Below are positions 6,031-6,810 of a stretch of 6,810 nucleotides of DNA, piece by piece. Numbering within the stretch: position 1 is the stretch's first letter; each line of letters begins with the position of its first letter. The notes below the pieces were generated by a model that ran no database searches, had not been told where the DNA came from, and was given only the letters and a program-made list of their open reading frames with translations. The DNA lies in the NCBI GenBank assembly GCA_023143305.1, contig JAGLHV010000071.1, positions 1 through 6,810 on the forward strand, in the 5' to 3' direction. Source of the DNA: a bacterium. Lineage in GTDB: Bacteria; CBDUZB01; JAGLHV01. Both the position numbers and the translations under genes were made by a program.

Positions 6031-6217
6031 GTGAAAAAAATAATATCTCTTGCAATAATTTTGATTCTTTTTTCATGTAATATTTTTTTTGCATCTTCTA
6101 GTGGAGGTGTGCCTAAACCCTTCTGTAAAATTTCAAAGTAGTAAACTTTCAACTTATTCTTATACATTGGTTTTAAAAGAAGATGGAACAATTGAAATTA
6201 TAAATGTAACAAAATAA
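6031..6217 (+). pseudogene. Tiny exported protein with a probable +1 frame break
   Basis: A perfect AGGAGG-type site (6020-6025) precedes GTG 6031. The frame encodes MKK, a hydrophobic core, FSC at 14-16 and ASSSGG, a signal peptide or lipoprotein leader. It stops at TAG 6139-6141 after 36 codons. If one base is skipped after the Pro codon CCC (6118-6120), the +1 frame continues directly from VPKP into SVKFQSSKLSTYSYTLVLK and EDGTIEIINVTK, ending at TAA 6215-6217. The joined product is about 61 residues with a plausible secreted domain of beta-strand character. The break may be a real mutation, an assembly error or a programmed shift on CCC-T. A T8 run at 6083-6090 is another possible slip site. 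I know no family for it. If not frameshifted, it is simply a 36-residue exported peptide. Confidence 0.45.
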
Positions 6218-6330
6218 AAATCTTAACAAAGCACAAGGAACATTTCTAGTTAATCTTTTTTTCCCTTTCCTGAAGAAAAAAATCCAGCCTTAGTTTTAAA
6301 ATTTGAATTGAATAAAAGGGTATTTGCTGG

Positions 6331-6392
6331 GTTTAATAATAATTCTTGACAAATAATTATTATTAAACTATAATGATTATTGTTTAATAATA
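6331..6392 (+). promoter_or_regulatory. perR promoter embedded in overlapping Per-box-like palindromes
   Basis: The promoter has TTGACA (6346-6351), exactly 17 bases, then TATAAT (6369-6374): full consensus. Bases 6331-6344 and 6355-6368 are a perfect 14-bp inverted repeat around the -35. Bases 6358-6392 are a 35-bp palindrome centred on G6375, with 16 of 17 pairs matched, around the -10. Two 15-mers match the B. subtilis Per-box pattern (TTATAATnATTATAA) well, at 6351-6365 and 6368-6382. A Fur/PerR dimer here would occlude both promoter elements, so autoregulation by the following gene is likely. Confidence 0.75.
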
Positions 6393-6404
6393 GGGAGAAA
6401 ATTT

Positions 6405-6810
6405 ATGAAAAACATGCAGGAGAGATTAAAAGAGAAAAAGGTTGTTTTAACTCCTCAGAGATTAGCTATTGTAGACTTTCTCCAGAGGAGTAAAATCCAT
6501 CCTACAGTAGAAGATATTTATAATAATCTTAAAAAGAAATATCCTACTATGTCCTTAGCTACTGTTTACACTAGTTTAGAAATTCTTAAACAGGCAGGAG
6601 AAATTCAGGAACTTACTATTAGAAAGGAAAAGATTTGTTTTGATCCCAACCCTAAAACACACCATCATTTTTTTTGCCGGGAATGTCTAGAGGTTTTAGA
6701 TGTTGACATTAGTTGTCCCCTTGCTCGCCAGGGATCAGTGGAAGGACATAAAATTGAAGAAGTGCAAGCATATTTTTACGGTATCTGTTCTATTTGTCTT
6801 AAAAACAAAA
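6405..6810 (+). CDS. perR: PerR-type Fur-family peroxide-responsive regulator (3' end missing)
   Basis: 135 codons are visible with no stop before the window ends, so only the last few residues are missing (the family is about 140-150 residues). The N-terminal winged helix includes TPQRLAIVDFL (16-26), HPTVEDIY (32-39) and SLATVYTSLEIL (50-61). The regulatory-metal ligands of B. subtilis PerR (H37, D85, H91, H93, D104) all have counterparts at the same spacing: H32, D80, H86, H88, D99. D99, where Fur proteins usually have Glu, favours PerR over Fur. The structural zinc site is C91-x-x-C94 and C128-x-x-C131. PerR uses iron-catalysed histidine oxidation to sense peroxide and derepress defence genes. 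AGGGAG (about 6392-6397) supports ATG 6405 rather than the ATG at 6414. Metal sensing must still be confirmed. Confidence 0.93.
   Translation, partial: MKNMQERLKEKKVVLTPQRLAIVDFLQRSKIHPTVEDIYNNLKKKYPTMSLATVYTSLEILKQAGEIQELTIRKEKICFDPNPKTHHHFFCRECLEVLDVDISCPLARQGSVEGHKIEEVQAYFYGICSICLKNK

Noticed and set aside
6256..6282. T7C...GA7 symmetric stretch as a terminator
   Set aside because: An 8-pair stem of almost only A-U with no following T-run is too weak to call.
6254..6349. Short protein-like frame reading FPEEKNPALVLKFELNKRVFAGF, possible gene remnant
   Set aside because: Only 31 codons with no start codon or ribosome binding site, and its end overlaps the perR operator. It could be a decayed fragment but cannot be supported.

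Overview
The window is A+T-rich bacterial DNA. Genes are tightly packed with strong AGGAGG-type ribosome binding sites, consensus sigma-70/SigA promoters (TTGACA with TATAAT-like -10 boxes), GTG as an alternative start and a lipobox-bearing lipoprotein. The gene set (organoarsenical-type permease, CcdA, thioredoxin-like proteins, LemA, PerR) fits an anaerobic low-GC bacterium, either Firmicutes-like or one of the uncultured anaerobic phyla. The composite TTCGACT / CCGCAGC-GCTGCGG intergenic repeat at about 3946-4070 is of a kind I associate with uncultured candidate phyla. I cannot fix the taxon from sequence alone. Every supported gene is on the + strand.

Layout. Positions 1-167 hold the charged, Gly/Arg-rich tail of an upstream gene, closed by a very good intrinsic terminator (221-270). 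A new transcription unit starts at about 345 with an ArsR-type promoter/operator that contains three perfect tandem copies of an 8-bp unit. It drives arsR (418-756), an ArsP/DUF318 permease (788-1960), a small cytosolic CPKC redox protein (1994-2227), a thioredoxin-fold lipoprotein (2273-2866), a CcdA-type membrane thiol-disulfide carrier (2866-3567, overlapping the lipoprotein stop by one base) and a half-size UPF0016/GDT1-type cation transporter (3622-3894). Gaps within the unit are -1 to 54 bases, so it is probably one operon.

A 258-base spacer (3895-4152) carries the degenerate repeat and hairpins, then a promoter placed so close to the next ATG that its mRNA would be leaderless. That gene (4153-5250) encodes a two-domain GNAT-like acetyltransferase in visibly more A+T-rich DNA. 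It is followed by lemA (5356-5946), a tiny exported protein whose frame appears broken by a single +1 shift (6031-6217), and a nearly complete perR (6405-6810, running off the window). perR lies under a perfect-consensus promoter embedded in overlapping inverted repeats that match the Per-box pattern.

How the genes work together (inference). ArsR would sense a thiophilic metalloid, probably As(III) or a trivalent organoarsenical, and release the operon. ArsP would export the toxicant. CcdA would carry electrons from cytosolic thiols across the membrane to the lipoprotein thioredoxin outside, and the CPKC protein would act on the inside. The set resembles a transporter with a built-in redox relay on both sides of the membrane. 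The 3' part of the window (PerR, LemA) is a separate stress/envelope neighbourhood. No rRNA, tRNA, CRISPR array, transposase or integrase was seen.
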